Part shown: piece by piece, positions 17,760-25,910 of the stretch
How the letters are laid out: each line of letters opens with the position of its first letter
Position numbering within the stretch: the first letter of the stretch is position 1
Source: Geobacter sp.
Lineage (GTDB): Bacteria; Desulfobacterota; Desulfuromonadia; Geobacterales; Geobacteraceae
DNA length: 64,000 nt
Assembly: GCA_016177775.1 (NCBI GenBank)
Contig: JACOUQ010000024.1
Coordinates: forward strand, 1-64,000
Direction of reading: 5' to 3'
Notes under the pieces: model-generated
The model's database searches: none
What the model was told of the DNA's origin: nothing
Seen by the model: the letters and a program-made list of their open reading frames with translations, nothing else
Position numbers and translations under genes: made by a program

Positions 17760-18197
17760 CTATTCGCCTATGTCCTCATTCCAGAGTTCCGGATGTTCCC
17801 CGATAAACCCCTCCATGAGCCACTGGCACTCGCGGTTGTCGACAATCACGAGTTCCACCCCTCGTGACCGCAGGTACTCCTCCGGCCCCCGGAAAGTCCG
17901 GTTCTCTCCGACAACGACCTTGGGAATCCCATACAGCAGCACAGCGCCGCTGCACATGTCGCAGGGCGACAAAGTCGAGTACAGAGTTGCACGACGATAA
18001 TCCGATGCCTTGAGACGGCCGGCATTCTCGATGCAATCCATCTCGGCATGCAGCACGGCGCTCCCTTTCTGCACCCGCTGGTTGTGCCCCCGGCTGACAA
18101 TTGTCCCGTCGATCACCAGCACCGAGCCGATGGGTATGCCCCCCTCCGCCGCTCCCAGTTTCGCTTCGTCGATTGCCACTTCGAGGAATTTGTCCAC
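17760..18197 (-). CDS. Cytosine deaminase of the yeast Fcy1 type
   Basis: The 145-residue cytidine-deaminase-fold enzyme has the zinc site HAEMD (His50, Glu52 as proton shuttle) and SPCDMC (Cys79, Cys82). The surrounding ENAGR and SPCDMCSGAVLLYGIPKVVVGEN closely resemble yeast cytosine deaminase rather than the TIM-barrel CodA of enterobacteria. The C-terminal FIGEHPELWNEDIGE also fits that group. Expected reaction: cytosine to uracil for pyrimidine salvage. The GTG start has GGAGGT at good spacing; a longer ATG start to 18245 lacks one. A promoter and terminator-bearing leader lie upstream. Confidence 0.85.
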   Translation of the reverse strand: MDKFLEVAIDEAKLGAAEGGIPIGSVLVIDGTIVSRGHNQRVQKGSAVLHAEMDCIENAGRLKASDYRRATLYSTLSPCDMCSGAVLLYGIPKVVVGENRTFRGPEEYLRSRGVELVIVDNRECQWLMEGFIGEHPELWNEDIGE

Positions 18198-18251
18198 CTT
18201 ACACCTCCAGGACTGGCCGGGTTTCTCGCAGAGCGCCTCACCCAACCACGC

Positions 18252-18336
18252 AAAAAAGCCGCCCGACGGTCTGTCACCGTCCGCTGCGGCTTGTATGGCT
18301 TGAAGTCATTCCCATGGCGCCTCCCATGAAGCGTAG
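18252..18336 (-). promoter_or_regulatory. Structured 5' leader with internal terminator ahead of cytosine deaminase
   Basis: From the predicted start near 18336 the transcript runs through CATGG...CCATG and then a strong GC-rich hairpin (GCCGC..GACGGT/ACCGTC..GCGGC) followed by six T residues at 18252-18257. The gene begins about 55 bases later. A full terminator between promoter and gene suggests attenuation, a riboswitch, or a short independent RNA. I do not recognise the aptamer. Confidence 0.5.
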
Positions 18337-18343
18337 TTAACTA

Positions 18344-18373
18344 AAAATACCTTTCAGTGGCGCCTTTTGTCAA
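18344..18373 (-). promoter_or_regulatory. Sigma-70-type promoter for the cytosine deaminase leader
   Basis: On the minus strand a perfect TTGACA (-35, 18368-18373) is separated by 18 bases from TATTTT (-10, 18344-18349). Confidence 0.6.
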
Positions 18374-18409
18374 GGATAAGTTTACAGAACGTTCAACAGC
18401 GACGGCAAC

Positions 18410-18446
18410 AAAAAAACGGCGCCTGCGATAACACAGGCGCCGTTTC
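18410..18446 (-). terminator. Terminator of the rpsF-rplI operon
   Basis: The stem AACGGCGCCTG...CAGGCGCCGTT is followed on the minus strand by seven T residues. It lies downstream of rplI. Confidence 0.88.
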
Positions 18447-18469
18447 ATGTCCGGAATGCGGGCAGCTTG

Positions 18470-18916
18470 TTATTCGGCTGCCGTCACGGTGATCTTGATA
18501 GTTGCTGTGACTTCCGGGTGGACCTTCACGGTAGCGGTGTATTCGCCCACCTGCTTGATCGGCTCGGCAAGTACGATCTTCTTGCGGTCAAGCTCCACAC
18601 CCTGGGCAAGAAGCTTCTCGGCGATTTCCATGTTGGTGACGGAGCCGAACAGCTTCCCTTCCTCGCCAGCCTGGTGGGAGATGGTCAGGGCCAGCGCCTC
18701 CAGCTTGGCGGCGAACTGCTTGGCCTGCTCCAGAGCCTTGTTGCGCTTGTAATCGAGGTGGCGCTTGGCGTGCTCCATGGCCTTGGCGTTCTTCTCGGTC
18801 GCCGCGATGGCCAGCCCCTTGGGAAGAAGATAGTTGCGTGCATAACCGGGAGCCACCTTGACGACGTCGCCAATCTGGCCGAGGGTTTCGATGTTTTCCT
18901 TGAGAATTACTTTCAT
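18470..18916 (-). CDS. rplI: 50S ribosomal protein L9
   Basis: L9 binds 23S rRNA and its extended helix reaches the neighbouring ribosome. The 148-residue sequence begins with MKVILKENIETLGQIGDVV and GYARNYLLPKGLA, the family signature. A long helix (about 40-75) and a C-terminal domain ending EVTATIKITVTAAE follow. Length is standard. It is the last gene of the rpsF-rpsR-DUF2232-rplI operon. Confidence 0.97.
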   Translation of the reverse strand: MKVILKENIETLGQIGDVVKVAPGYARNYLLPKGLAIAATEKNAKAMEHAKRHLDYKRNKALEQAKQFAAKLEALALTISHQAGEEGKLFGSVTNMEIAEKLLAQGVELDRKKIVLAEPIKQVGEYTATVKVHPEVTATIKITVTAAE

Positions 18917-18935
18917 TGCTTCCTCCTAGCCTGAT

Positions 18936-19892
18936 TTACAGGTTTTCTTTTTGACGCGGGGTGCGGAAATCGCCCCACATGTCGAATATGCCGATTGCCG
19001 TGACGACAATGGCGAGAAACTGGAACACTATCAGAAAAACGTAGAATATGATGCGCATGAAGGATGAAACCCCGCGACGCTCGAACAGGGCAACAACCAC
19101 CGCCATCCCCTGCAGGAAGTAGAGGGGGAGGATGGCGATCAAAAGGTTCAGCGCGGTCTGCTCAACGAGACGGTTTTCCACCAGCAGGGAAAACCCCGCT
19201 GCAATCAGCACCCATATCAGGTGGTCCGGGTTCTTGAAACTGCTGAAGCGCCCGAATTCAAGCCGGATCGGGAACTTCGCAGCGCGCCGCTTCAGGAGCA
19301 GCAGGTTGCAGCCGGCGATTGCACCGAGCGCCACCACCATCAGCGCCGGATAAATCCGGCTAATGAGTCCGCCCGCCTCGCGGAGGGCGTCCTGGAACTG
19401 CTTCAGTTCATCGCCGGTGAGGCCGCTTTTCTCGTAAATATTTGCGCTCTGCTCGATGGAGGTCTGAATCCCCTTCACCACCACAGCATTGACGTCAATC
19501 CCCTTGAGGAGGCCGAATGCGGCAACCACAAGGGCCACGACAGCCACATTTACGACGAGCGTGTAGCCGAGGCTGCGCGCCGCTCCCTTCCCTCTAGCCA
19601 GAAACTCCGGAAGAAGCAGGGAGATGATGCAGAAAAAGCAGAAATAGATTATTACGTTTGCCGGACCGGCAGCGGCCCAGATTGCCGCGGCGGACATGAC
19701 CGCGATCGCGATGCCGGCGCCCCTCCCCCTCAGAAGTGCATAGTAGGCGGCCGGGTATGGGGTAAAAACACCCAGGACCAGACCGATTACCGGCAGGGAG
19801 AGGTACGCGAGAAACAACAGGACGGTTGCCGCTCCCCCCTTGAGACAATCGAGGAGGAGCGGCATTGAGCGGAGCTGTCTTGTTTCCGGCAT
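18936..19892 (-). CDS. DUF2232 multi-spanning membrane protein
   Basis: The 318-residue protein has about eight hydrophobic helices and matches the DUF2232 (YybS-like) family that is often encoded between rpsR and rplI. No catalytic residues are visible. It lies 3 bases after rpsR and 20 bases before rplI, so it is translated from the ribosomal protein transcript. Its function is unknown; a transporter-like role has been proposed for the family from fold only. Confidence 0.8.
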   Translation of the reverse strand: MPETRQLRSMPLLLDCLKGGAATVLLFLAYLSLPVIGLVLGVFTPYPAAYYALLRGRGAGIAIAVMSAAAIWAAAGPANVIIYFCFFCIISLLLPEFLARGKGAARSLGYTLVVNVAVVALVVAAFGLLKGIDVNAVVVKGIQTSIEQSANIYEKSGLTGDELKQFQDALREAGGLISRIYPALMVVALGAIAGCNLLLLKRRAAKFPIRLEFGRFSSFKNPDHLIWVLIAAGFSLLVENRLVEQTALNLLIAILPLYFLQGMAVVVALFERRGVSSFMRIIFYVFLIVFQFLAIVVTAIGIFDMWGDFRTPRQKENL

Positions 19893-19895
19893 CGG

Positions 19896-20171
19896 TTACG
19901 GCATGACGTGACCGGCTGCAACCGGGATCAGCGCCAGGTTTCTCGCCCGCTTGATCGCCTCGGTCACCAGCCGCTGGTGGGCGGCGCAGTTGCCGGAGAT
20001 CCTGCGCGGAATGATCTTGCCCCGCTCGGTGATGAAGGTGCGCAGGGTACGGGGATCCTTGTAATCGATCTTGATCGCCTTGTCAGCGCAGAAACGGCAT
20101 ACCTTGCGGCGCTGGAAGGTTCTTTTCTTGCGGGGACCAGTCGGTCTTTGAGTGGGTCTTTCGTCGCTCAT
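19896..20171 (-). CDS. rpsR: 30S ribosomal protein S18
   Basis: The 91-residue protein has the S18 core [50 protein letters not shown]-type sequence and binds S6 on the platform. The N-terminal extension (about 20 residues) is Thr/Pro/Arg-rich. Cysteines in CRFC and GNCAAH match the zinc-binding-capable form of S18. It lies 28 bases after rpsF. Confidence 0.97.
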   Translation of the reverse strand: MSDERPTQRPTGPRKKRTFQRRKVCRFCADKAIKIDYKDPRTLRTFITERGKIIPRRISGNCAAHQRLVTEAIKRARNLALIPVAAGHVMP

Positions 20172-20199
20172 CTATCGTTATCCTCCGAGATTCGTTGAT

Positions 20200-20574
20200 T
20201 TATTCAGCCGCTTCAGCCGCTTCAGCCGTTTCAGCCGGTTCGGCTGCGGCAGGCTTCTTTTCCGCTGCGGGAGCCGGAGCTTCCGCTTCCTTCTCCAGCT
20301 TCACGCTCTGGTAGCGGAGAACACGGTCATCGAGCCTCAGACGACGCTCCAGCTCTGCGATAACGGCCGCATTACCGTCGAAGCGCAGATAGTAATAGCG
20401 CCCCCTGTTGAACTTCTTCACCAGGTAAGCCAGCTTCCGGCTTCCCCAGTCTTCGAGCCGCTTCAGCTCGCCTTTCCCTGTCGCGATGACGTCCAGGAGC
20501 TTCTCATTGAGCGCCTTTACGTCGTCCTCGGCAAGATCTGGCTGGACGATGTAGATGGTTTCGTACTTCTGCAT
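20200..20574 (-). CDS. rpsF: 30S ribosomal protein S6 with Ala/Glu-rich tail
   Basis: S6 forms the S6:S18 pair on the 30S platform. The core (1-95) has YETIYIVQPDL, GSRKLAYLVKKFNRGRYYYLRF and RVLRYQSVKL. A roughly 28-residue tail of Ala, Glu and Pro (AEKKPAAAEPAETAEAAEAAE pattern) extends beyond it and is encoded by near-repetitive GCGGCTGAA codons. It recalls the glutamate tail added to E. coli S6 by RimK. First gene of the operon, with an AGGAGGAAT ribosome site. Confidence 0.97.
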   Translation of the reverse strand: MQKYETIYIVQPDLAEDDVKALNEKLLDVIATGKGELKRLEDWGSRKLAYLVKKFNRGRYYYLRFDGNAAVIAELERRLRLDDRVLRYQSVKLEKEAEAPAPAAEKKPAAAEPAETAEAAEAAE

Positions 20575-20667
20575 GCCTATTCCTCCTCATGGTTAGGTAG
20601 CCCCGGGACATTGGCCCGGAGCAAGGAGATACAGCCTATGGCTGCTCTACACACCGTTAAAATCAAT

Positions 20668-21762
20668 TTATACGTTAAATCGGAAGTGCATGACGTCCCC
20701 GTCCTGCACCACATACTCTTTACCTTCGAGCCGCATGAGCCCCTTTTCCTTCGCACCGGCCTCGCCGCCAGCCGAAATGAAATCATTGTAGGCAATGACC
20801 TCCGCCCGGATGAACCCCTTCTCGAAGTCGGTGTGGATCACGGCGGCCGCCTGCGGCGCCTTGGTTCCGGCGGAAATGGTCCAGGCCCGAACCTCTTTCT
20901 TGCCGGCAGTGAAATAGGTGATGAGTCCGAGCAGTTCATAGCCGGCCCGGATCAGGCGATCCAGCCCCGACTCCTTCAGCCCCATCTCGGCCAGAAAGAC
21001 CTTCTTCTCCTCATGGTCAAGCTCGGCGATCTCCGACTCGATCCTGCCGCAGATGAGGACCACTATTGCCTCCTCCAGCGCTGCCCGCTCCCGGACCTTG
21101 GCCACCAGAGGGCTGTGGCCGTCGAGATCGTCCTCCGCCACGTTGGCCACATAAAGGATCGGCTTGGCGGTGAGAAGGTGCAGGTCGCGCAACCAGAGGC
21201 GCTCGTCATCGGACAGGTCAATGCCACGCAGGGGCTTTCCCTGCTCCAGAAGCTGTGCAATCCTCTGGTAGAATTCAGCCTCTTCCTTAATCTTCCTGTC
21301 GCCGCTCTTGGCGCCCTTCTCCACACGCTGGCGACGTTTGTCCACGCTGTCCAGGTCGGCCAGCGCCAGCTCGGTCTCGATCACCTCAATGTCGCGGATC
21401 GGGTCCACGTGCCCGTCCACATGGACGACGTTATCGTCCTCGAAGCAGCGAACAACGTGGGCGATGGCGTCCACGGAGCGGATGTGGCCGAGGAACTGGT
21501 TCCCCAGCCCTTCCCCCTGGCTCGCACCCTTGACGAGTCCGGCAATGTCGAGGAACTCCATGGTGGTCGGCAGAATTCTCTCGGGATTCACGAACTCGGC
21601 AAGTCTCTCCATCCGCTCGTCAGGAACTTGGACGATCCCGACGTTGGGGTCAATGGTGCAGAAGGGATAGTTTGCCGATTCGGCCCCGGCCGAGGTAAGC
21701 GCGTTGAATATGGTCGACTTCCCCACATTGGGAAGGCCGACGATGCCACAGGTGAAACCCAT
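20668..21762 (-). CDS. ychF: Redox-regulated ATPase/GTPase YchF (OLA1)
   Basis: The 364-residue Obg-family P-loop protein hydrolyses ATP rather than GTP and associates with ribosomes. Motifs: GLPNVGKST (G1, residues 8-16), [17 protein letters not shown] (switch II) and NVAEDD in place of the G4 NKxD. The C-terminal TGS domain ends with [19 protein letters not shown] used the ATG giving MGFTCGIVG, the family start; 33 extra codons upstream derive from a dispersed repeat. Only that repeat separates it from pth. Confidence 0.96.
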   Translation of the reverse strand: MGFTCGIVGLPNVGKSTIFNALTSAGAESANYPFCTIDPNVGIVQVPDERMERLAEFVNPERILPTTMEFLDIAGLVKGASQGEGLGNQFLGHIRSVDAIAHVVRCFEDDNVVHVDGHVDPIRDIEVIETELALADLDSVDKRRQRVEKGAKSGDRKIKEEAEFYQRIAQLLEQGKPLRGIDLSDDERLWLRDLHLLTAKPILYVANVAEDDLDGHSPLVAKVRERAALEEAIVVLICGRIESEIAELDHEEKKVFLAEMGLKESGLDRLIRAGYELLGLITYFTAGKKEVRAWTISAGTKAPQAAAVIHTDFEKGFIRAEVIAYNDFISAGGEAGAKEKGLMRLEGKEYVVQDGDVMHFRFNV

Positions 21763-21783
21763 AAATCTCTTCTTTCGGGAACT

Positions 21784-21860
21784 GTAGGGGCGGCTGCTTG
21801 CTCCGCCCTTATCGTCACGTGAACCATGATAATCAGGGCGCGGCTTGCTGCGCCCCTGCA
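21784..21860. repeat. GTAGGGGC palindromic dispersed repeat
   Basis: The element reads GTAGGGGCGGCTGCTTGC... and closes with ...GCTGCGCCCCTGCA, with internal GGGCGG/CCGCCC pairing. It fills the pth-ychF spacer. The same GTAGGGGC/GCCCCT ends recur at 4736-4762. Confidence 0.65.
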
Positions 21861-21862
21861 TA

Positions 21863-22441
21863 TCAGATCAGCAAGTCCTTGTTATTGTACAGACTCATTG
21901 CCTTCGGCACCCCTTCCTTCAGAAGAAGCTCCAGAAGGTCGACGATGCCGTCCAGCAGATGGAGCAGGTCCCCCTGCTCTTCCTTGGTAAAATTCTGCAA
22001 CACGTAATCGATCGTGTTGCCATGCACCGGCCGGCCGATCCCGACCCGAACCCGGATAAAATCGCCGCTTCCAAGCTCGGCCATGAGGGATCGTAGACCG
22101 TTGTGTCCGCCGTGCCCTCCCCCCTCCTTGACCTTGATCCGGCCGAAGGGGATATCCAGGTCGTCGTGGATCACCACCACGTCCCTAAGGTCAAGTTTGT
22201 GGAAGCGGATCGCAGCGGCAGCCGATCTGCCGGAGAGGTTCATGAAGGTCTGCGGTTCAAGCAGCACTAGGCGATCACCCTGCCAGCTCCCCTCTCCGCA
22301 AAGGCCGGAGAAGGCCTTGCGGCTGATGGAGATGCCGGCTTCGTGCGCCAGCCGGTCTAAAACCATGAAACCCGCGTTGTGGCGGGTCCAATGGTATTTG
22401 GGCCCGGGATTTCCGAGCCCGACGAGCAACTTGAGAGCCAT
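21863..22441 (-). CDS. pth: Peptidyl-tRNA hydrolase
   Basis: Pth releases peptides from prematurely dropped peptidyl-tRNA. The 192-residue enzyme has [23 protein letters not shown] (catalytic His in RHNAG), PQTFMNLSG (Asn) and [30 protein letters not shown] (catalytic Asp), all intact. It lies 22 bases after rplY, the common rplY-pth-ychF order. Confidence 0.97.
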   Translation of the reverse strand: MALKLLVGLGNPGPKYHWTRHNAGFMVLDRLAHEAGISISRKAFSGLCGEGSWQGDRLVLLEPQTFMNLSGRSAAAAIRFHKLDLRDVVVIHDDLDIPFGRIKVKEGGGHGGHNGLRSLMAELGSGDFIRVRVGIGRPVHGNTIDYVLQNFTKEEQGDLLHLLDGIVDLLELLLKEGVPKAMSLYNNKDLLI

Positions 22442-22462
22442 CGTGTTTCCGGGCCGGTATGC

Positions 22463-23050
22463 TTAGGCCTCAGCCCCTTCGGCAGGAACTTCTTCCTTGG
22501 CCTTGCCGAGGACGCACACAACCGGGGCCTTCGGATCATCCAGCAGCTTGACCCCCGCGATAAGCGCGATTTCCGAAACGTGCACGGCATGGCCGATGGT
22601 CAGCTCGGTGACATCCACATCAATGTGCTCGGGGATCTCAGTGGGAAGGCATTCCGCCACGAGTTCGTGCATGACCACGTCGAGCAGCCCGCCCGCCTTG
22701 ACGCCGGCCGCGTTCCCCACGACCTTCACCGGCACCTTCACCCGCAACCTCTCAGTGAGGCTGATCTTGTGCAGATCCACATGGGTGGGGTAACCCTTGA
22801 TCGCATCCCGCTCCATGTCGGTAACGATGACCATGGTGCCGTCAAGCGCCCCCTGGAGGGTGATGATGTTGTTGTGGCCACCCTCGCCAGCAATGGCCTT
22901 AAGCAGGTCCTTTCGCCCCAGGGCAACGGCCACCGACTCCATCCCCTTGCCGTAAATAATGCCCGGCAGCTGCTCCTTGGCACGCAGCCGGCGCGAAATC
23001 CCCTTGCCTGTCCCGTTTCTCAACTCTACGTTCAACGATGTCTGCTGCAT
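22463..23050 (-). CDS. rplY: 50S ribosomal protein L25/general stress protein Ctc
   Basis: The 195-residue protein is the long CTC form of L25 and binds 5S rRNA. The N-terminal L25 domain shows [18 protein letters not shown]; the C-terminal TL5 domain includes [19 protein letters not shown] and [16 protein letters not shown] used the ATG giving [13 protein letters not shown] with GGAGG upstream. It follows prs by 24 bases, as usual in this operon. Confidence 0.96.
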   Translation of the reverse strand: MQQTSLNVELRNGTGKGISRRLRAKEQLPGIIYGKGMESVAVALGRKDLLKAIAGEGGHNNIITLQGALDGTMVIVTDMERDAIKGYPTHVDLHKISLTERLRVKVPVKVVGNAAGVKAGGLLDVVMHELVAECLPTEIPEHIDVDVTELTIGHAVHVSEIALIAGVKLLDDPKAPVVCVLGKAKEEVPAEGAEA

Positions 23051-23073
23051 ACATCCTCCGATCGGGTGGAAAT

Positions 23074-24036
23074 TTACACAAACAGTGAACTTACTGATTC
23101 GTCCTCGTGAATACGACGTATTGCTTCCGCAAGAAGCTCGGCCACGGTAAGGACCCGAAGCTTTTCGCATTTAGCGGCAGTTTCGCTGAGAGGAATGGTG
23201 TCGGTCACCACGACCTTCTCGATGGCGGAGGCGTTGATTCTGTCGATGGCCGGGCCGGAAAGGACCGCGTGGGTGGCGCAGGCATAGATCGCCTTCGCGC
23301 CATGCTCCTTCAGGGCATTGGCGGCCTGGGTAAGGGTCCCGGCCGTGTCGATCATGTCGTCCAGAATAATCGCCTCTTTACCCTTGACGTCACCGATGAG
23401 ATGCATCACTTCGGCCACGTTGGGGGCGGAGCGGCGCTTGTCGATGATGGCCAGGGTGCAACCGAGCCTCTTGGCAAAGGCACGCGCCCGCTCGGTGCCG
23501 CCTGCGTCAGGCGAGACCATGACGATATTGCTGGTGTCCGGGAAGCGCTTGTTGAGATGGTCGAGGATAACCGGCGCGGCATAGAGATTGTCCACCGGGA
23601 TATTGAAAAAGCCCTGGATCTGGCCGGCGTGCAGGTCGATGGTCACCACCCGGTCAGCGCCGGCAGTGGTGATCAGGTCCGCCACCAGCTTGGAGGTGAT
23701 CGGCGTGCGCGGCGCCACCTTGCGGTCCTGGCGGGCGTAGCCGTAGTAAGGCATTACCGCGGTGATGGTGGCCGCCGATGCCCGCTTCAGGGCGTCGATC
23801 ATGATCAGGAGCTCCATCAGATTGTTGTTGGTCGGGACGCAGGTTGATTGCACCACGTAGACATCCCGGCCGCGGACGTTTTCGCCGATCTCCACCATGA
23901 TCTCGCCGTCGGAGAAGGTCTTGACCTTGGCTGACCCGAGCGGCATGCCGAGCTTGTCGCAGATGCTCTGGGCAAGGGCATGGCTGGAATTGCCGGAGAA
24001 TATCCTGATCTTGTCCTGCATGGTACACGCTGCCAT
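23074..24036 (-). CDS. prs: Ribose-phosphate pyrophosphokinase
   Basis: Prs makes PRPP from ribose 5-phosphate and ATP for nucleotide, histidine and NAD synthesis. The sequence has [15 protein letters not shown], the ATP flexible loop region [11 protein letters not shown], and the PRPP-binding loop [13 protein letters not shown]. Two starts are possible: ATG at 24036 (320 residues, AAGGTG seven bases upstream) and ATG at 24021 (MQDKIRIF, the family start but no ribosome site). I kept the first. A tRNA-Gln gene lies 35 bases upstream. Confidence 0.96.
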   Translation of the reverse strand: MAACTMQDKIRIFSGNSSHALAQSICDKLGMPLGSAKVKTFSDGEIMVEIGENVRGRDVYVVQSTCVPTNNNLMELLIMIDALKRASAATITAVMPYYGYARQDRKVAPRTPITSKLVADLITTAGADRVVTIDLHAGQIQGFFNIPVDNLYAAPVILDHLNKRFPDTSNIVMVSPDAGGTERARAFAKRLGCTLAIIDKRRSAPNVAEVMHLIGDVKGKEAIILDDMIDTAGTLTQAANALKEHGAKAIYACATHAVLSGPAIDRINASAIEKVVVTDTIPLSETAAKCEKLRVLTVAELLAEAIRRIHEDESVSSLFV

Positions 24037-24070
24037 TATTTACACCTTACTAAATAGGATTTGGACTAAG

Positions 24071-24145
24071 TGGCTGGGGCGCCAGGGATCGAACCTGGGA
24101 ATGCCGGAATCAAAATCCGGTGCCTTACCGCTTGGCGACGCCCCA
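24071..24145 (-). tRNA. tRNA-Gln (UUG anticodon)
   Basis: The 75-base gene folds as a cloverleaf: acceptor TGGGGCG/CGCCCCA, a D arm, and an anticodon arm with TTG in GATTTTGATTC. The T arm CCAGG-TTCGATC-CCTGG, discriminator G and encoded CCA complete it. It sits in the prs-ispE interval. Confidence 0.96.
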
Positions 24146-24151
24146 ACAATC

Positions 24152-24215
24152 GTGAATAGTGAAGGGTGAATAGTGAAGGAAGGGTTCCAGCTTGTTACCC
24201 ATTCACCATTCACCG
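24152..24215. repeat. Heptamer array pair (GTGAATA / ATTCACC)
   Basis: Left arm 24152-24179 repeats GTGAATA, GTGAAGG, GTGAATA, GTGAAGG. Right arm 24197-24215 carries two complementary CATTCAC units. It fills the gap between tRNA-Gln and ispE. Confidence 0.8.
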
Positions 24216-24218
24216 CCT

Positions 24219-25061
24219 TTATAACGTCTTTACCGCCGCAACGAAAAATCCCGTGTCACGGCCTATCTCCCTGGCGGCCTTGCGTGCTGTCTGCTCGTCC
24301 TCGAAAACCCCGAAAACCGTGGGGCCGCTTCCGGACATCAGGGCACCGCACGCCCCTTTTGCCATGAGTCTCTCCTCAATCTCCCTGATCACCGGCACGC
24401 GTTGTATAGTGACGGTTTCCAGATCATTGGCGAGAATGGCGCAGATGTCCGCAGCTTCTTTGTAGAAGCATGGAATTATAGGAAGATCCCGCTGGTTTGT
24501 CAATTGCAAATTTTGATAGGCCCAGGCGGTGGAAACGTGGACATTGGGGTTCACCAGGACGATCCAGAGGCTTGGGACTGCCTCCAAAGCGGTCAGCATT
24601 TCGCCGATCCCCTCGGCCAGGGCGGTCTTCTTGAATATGAAGAACGGCACGTCGGCTCCGAGCTTGACGCCGATCTCCATGAGCCGCTCATCGGAGAGCC
24701 CTAGCCCCAGCAGATCGTTCACTCCCATCAGGACCGTGGCCCCGTCGCTGCTCCCGCCGCCGAGCCCGGCTCCTACCGGAATATTCTTGGTTATACGGAT
24801 GTCGATACCGGCCTGTTTCTCCGAGAGCTTGAGCAGGGCATCTGCCGCCCGCCAGGCGATATTGTCGGGGCCATCGGGGACCCCCTCGCGGCCACAGGTA
24901 ACCCGGATTCCCGGCTCGTCAACGAGGGATATGGTCACCTCGTCGCACAGGTCAACCCGCTGCATGATCATGCGGAGGTCGTGGTAGCCGTCAGATCTCT
25001 TGCGGATGACATCCAGCCGGTAGTTGACCTTGGCCGGGGCTTTTAAGTTGAGGGTTTTCAA
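24219..25061 (-). CDS. ispE: 4-diphosphocytidyl-2-C-methyl-D-erythritol kinase
   Basis: IspE phosphorylates CDP-ME in the MEP isoprenoid pathway. The 280-residue GHMP kinase shows [13 protein letters not shown] at the N-terminus, the ATP loop [17 protein letters not shown] (near 90-106) and the C-terminal [15 protein letters not shown]. Ispe-prs-rplY-pth is a common order in delta-proteobacteria and here only tRNA-Gln and a heptamer repeat intervene. Confidence 0.96.
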   Translation of the reverse strand: MKTLNLKAPAKVNYRLDVIRKRSDGYHDLRMIMQRVDLCDEVTISLVDEPGIRVTCGREGVPDGPDNIAWRAADALLKLSEKQAGIDIRITKNIPVGAGLGGGSSDGATVLMGVNDLLGLGLSDERLMEIGVKLGADVPFFIFKKTALAEGIGEMLTALEAVPSLWIVLVNPNVHVSTAWAYQNLQLTNQRDLPIIPCFYKEAADICAILANDLETVTIQRVPVIREIEERLMAKGACGALMSGSGPTVFGVFEDEQTARKAAREIGRDTGFFVAAVKTL

Positions 25062-25134
25062 GTTGGACTCCAGGATAAGGATGGCGCTTCCGGAACTTTT
25101 CTAATGGAAACACCGGGGCAAATCAAGGATAAAA

Positions 25135-25611
25135 TCAACACTGCCTGCGCTCGTAGCGAACCAACTCTGCCGACGGTGCATCACTGAGCTGCTCGCGGGA
25201 AACCTCCACAACGGCATCCGGGAGCTCGGGAAACTTGGTATCCCCCTCCACGTTAATGTGGACCACCGTCAAGTATATACGTTGCGCGAATGTCAGCGCC
25301 TGCCGATAAATTTCACCACCGCCGATGACGAATGCCTCATCAACACCACCAGCCAGCAAAAGGGCCTCCGCCAGGCTGTGCGCAACGAGAACCCCGTCGG
25401 CACGCCAGGATGGGTTACGGGTGACCACGATATTGGCCCTCCCGGCAAGGGGCCCGGGCAATGTCTCGAAAGTCCTGCGCCCCATGATGACCGGATGCCC
25501 AAACGTCAACTCCCGGAACCGCCGCCGGTCGGCAGGCACATCCCAGGGAATCTTCCCCTCCTTGCCGATCACCCGGTTATCGGCCATCGCCGCGATTATT
25601 GAAACGACCAT
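25135..25611 (-). CDS. folA: Dihydrofolate reductase
   Basis: The 158-residue enzyme reduces dihydrofolate with NADPH. It has SIIAAMADNRVIGKEGKIPWDVPADRRRF (active-site Asp in the WDVPAD segment), HPVIMGRRTFETLP and the NADPH-site VIGGGEIYRQAL. The ATG giving MVVSIIAAM matches the family; a longer frame extends upstream but looks non-coding. The upstream region carries a MITE-like element shared with the divergent oxidoreductase gene. Confidence 0.95.
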   Translation of the reverse strand: MVVSIIAAMADNRVIGKEGKIPWDVPADRRRFRELTFGHPVIMGRRTFETLPGPLAGRANIVVTRNPSWRADGVLVAHSLAEALLLAGGVDEAFVIGGGEIYRQALTFAQRIYLTVVHINVEGDTKFPELPDAVVEVSREQLSDAPSAELVRYERRQC

Positions 25612-25714
25612 CTCCCCCGCTTCCCGCTTCCCGAATCCCGGCATTTCAAGTTGACACTCTGTCCGGCGAAAGTGTATTGTAGCGCCCACAACCCGTATAC
25701 ACAAACAAATTCAA

Positions 25715-25893
25715 GGACTCGGAATTTACTGATGTATCAGTTTTTGCGCTCAGATTTGGGTCAGATTTGTCGTTCCTGATTGAGCAAAACCGCTGGCGTA
25801 GCAGGGCTACGCTAAGGATTTTGCGATTGAAGGGGCGGCAAAGATGGCCTGAAGATGTGATGTAAAAACGGCATATCAGTGAGTTCCGAGTCC
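25715..25893. mobile_element. 179-bp MITE-like element with terminal inverted repeats
   Basis: The ends are inverted copies: left GGACTCGGAATTTACTGAT, right (complement) GGACTCGGAACTCACTGAT, 17 of 19 matching. Inside is a strong hairpin around GCGTAGC/GCTACGC with flanking GCAAAA/TTTTGC. No open reading frame is present and no target duplication is obvious. It fills most of the folA/qor divergent promoter region. Confidence 0.65.
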
Positions 25894-25910
25894 CCCTAAG
25901 GAGGTTTTCC

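Noticed and set aside
18340-18375. GCCACTG next to GGGAGGCGCC resembles a cobalamin riboswitch box
   Set aside because: The remaining conserved B12 core and the 5' half of the fold are absent, and the motif overlaps the promoter.
20152-21822. A 556-codon open frame on the plus strand across ychF
   Set aside because: It is antisense to ychF and rpsF, whose motifs are complete; high GC creates long shadow frames. The same holds for long antisense frames over 7837-9426, 14962-16317 and 31528-32955.
24071-24145. tRNA-Gln as an integration site for a mobile island
   Set aside because: No integrase and no duplicated 3' tRNA end were found nearby; the neighbours are housekeeping genes.
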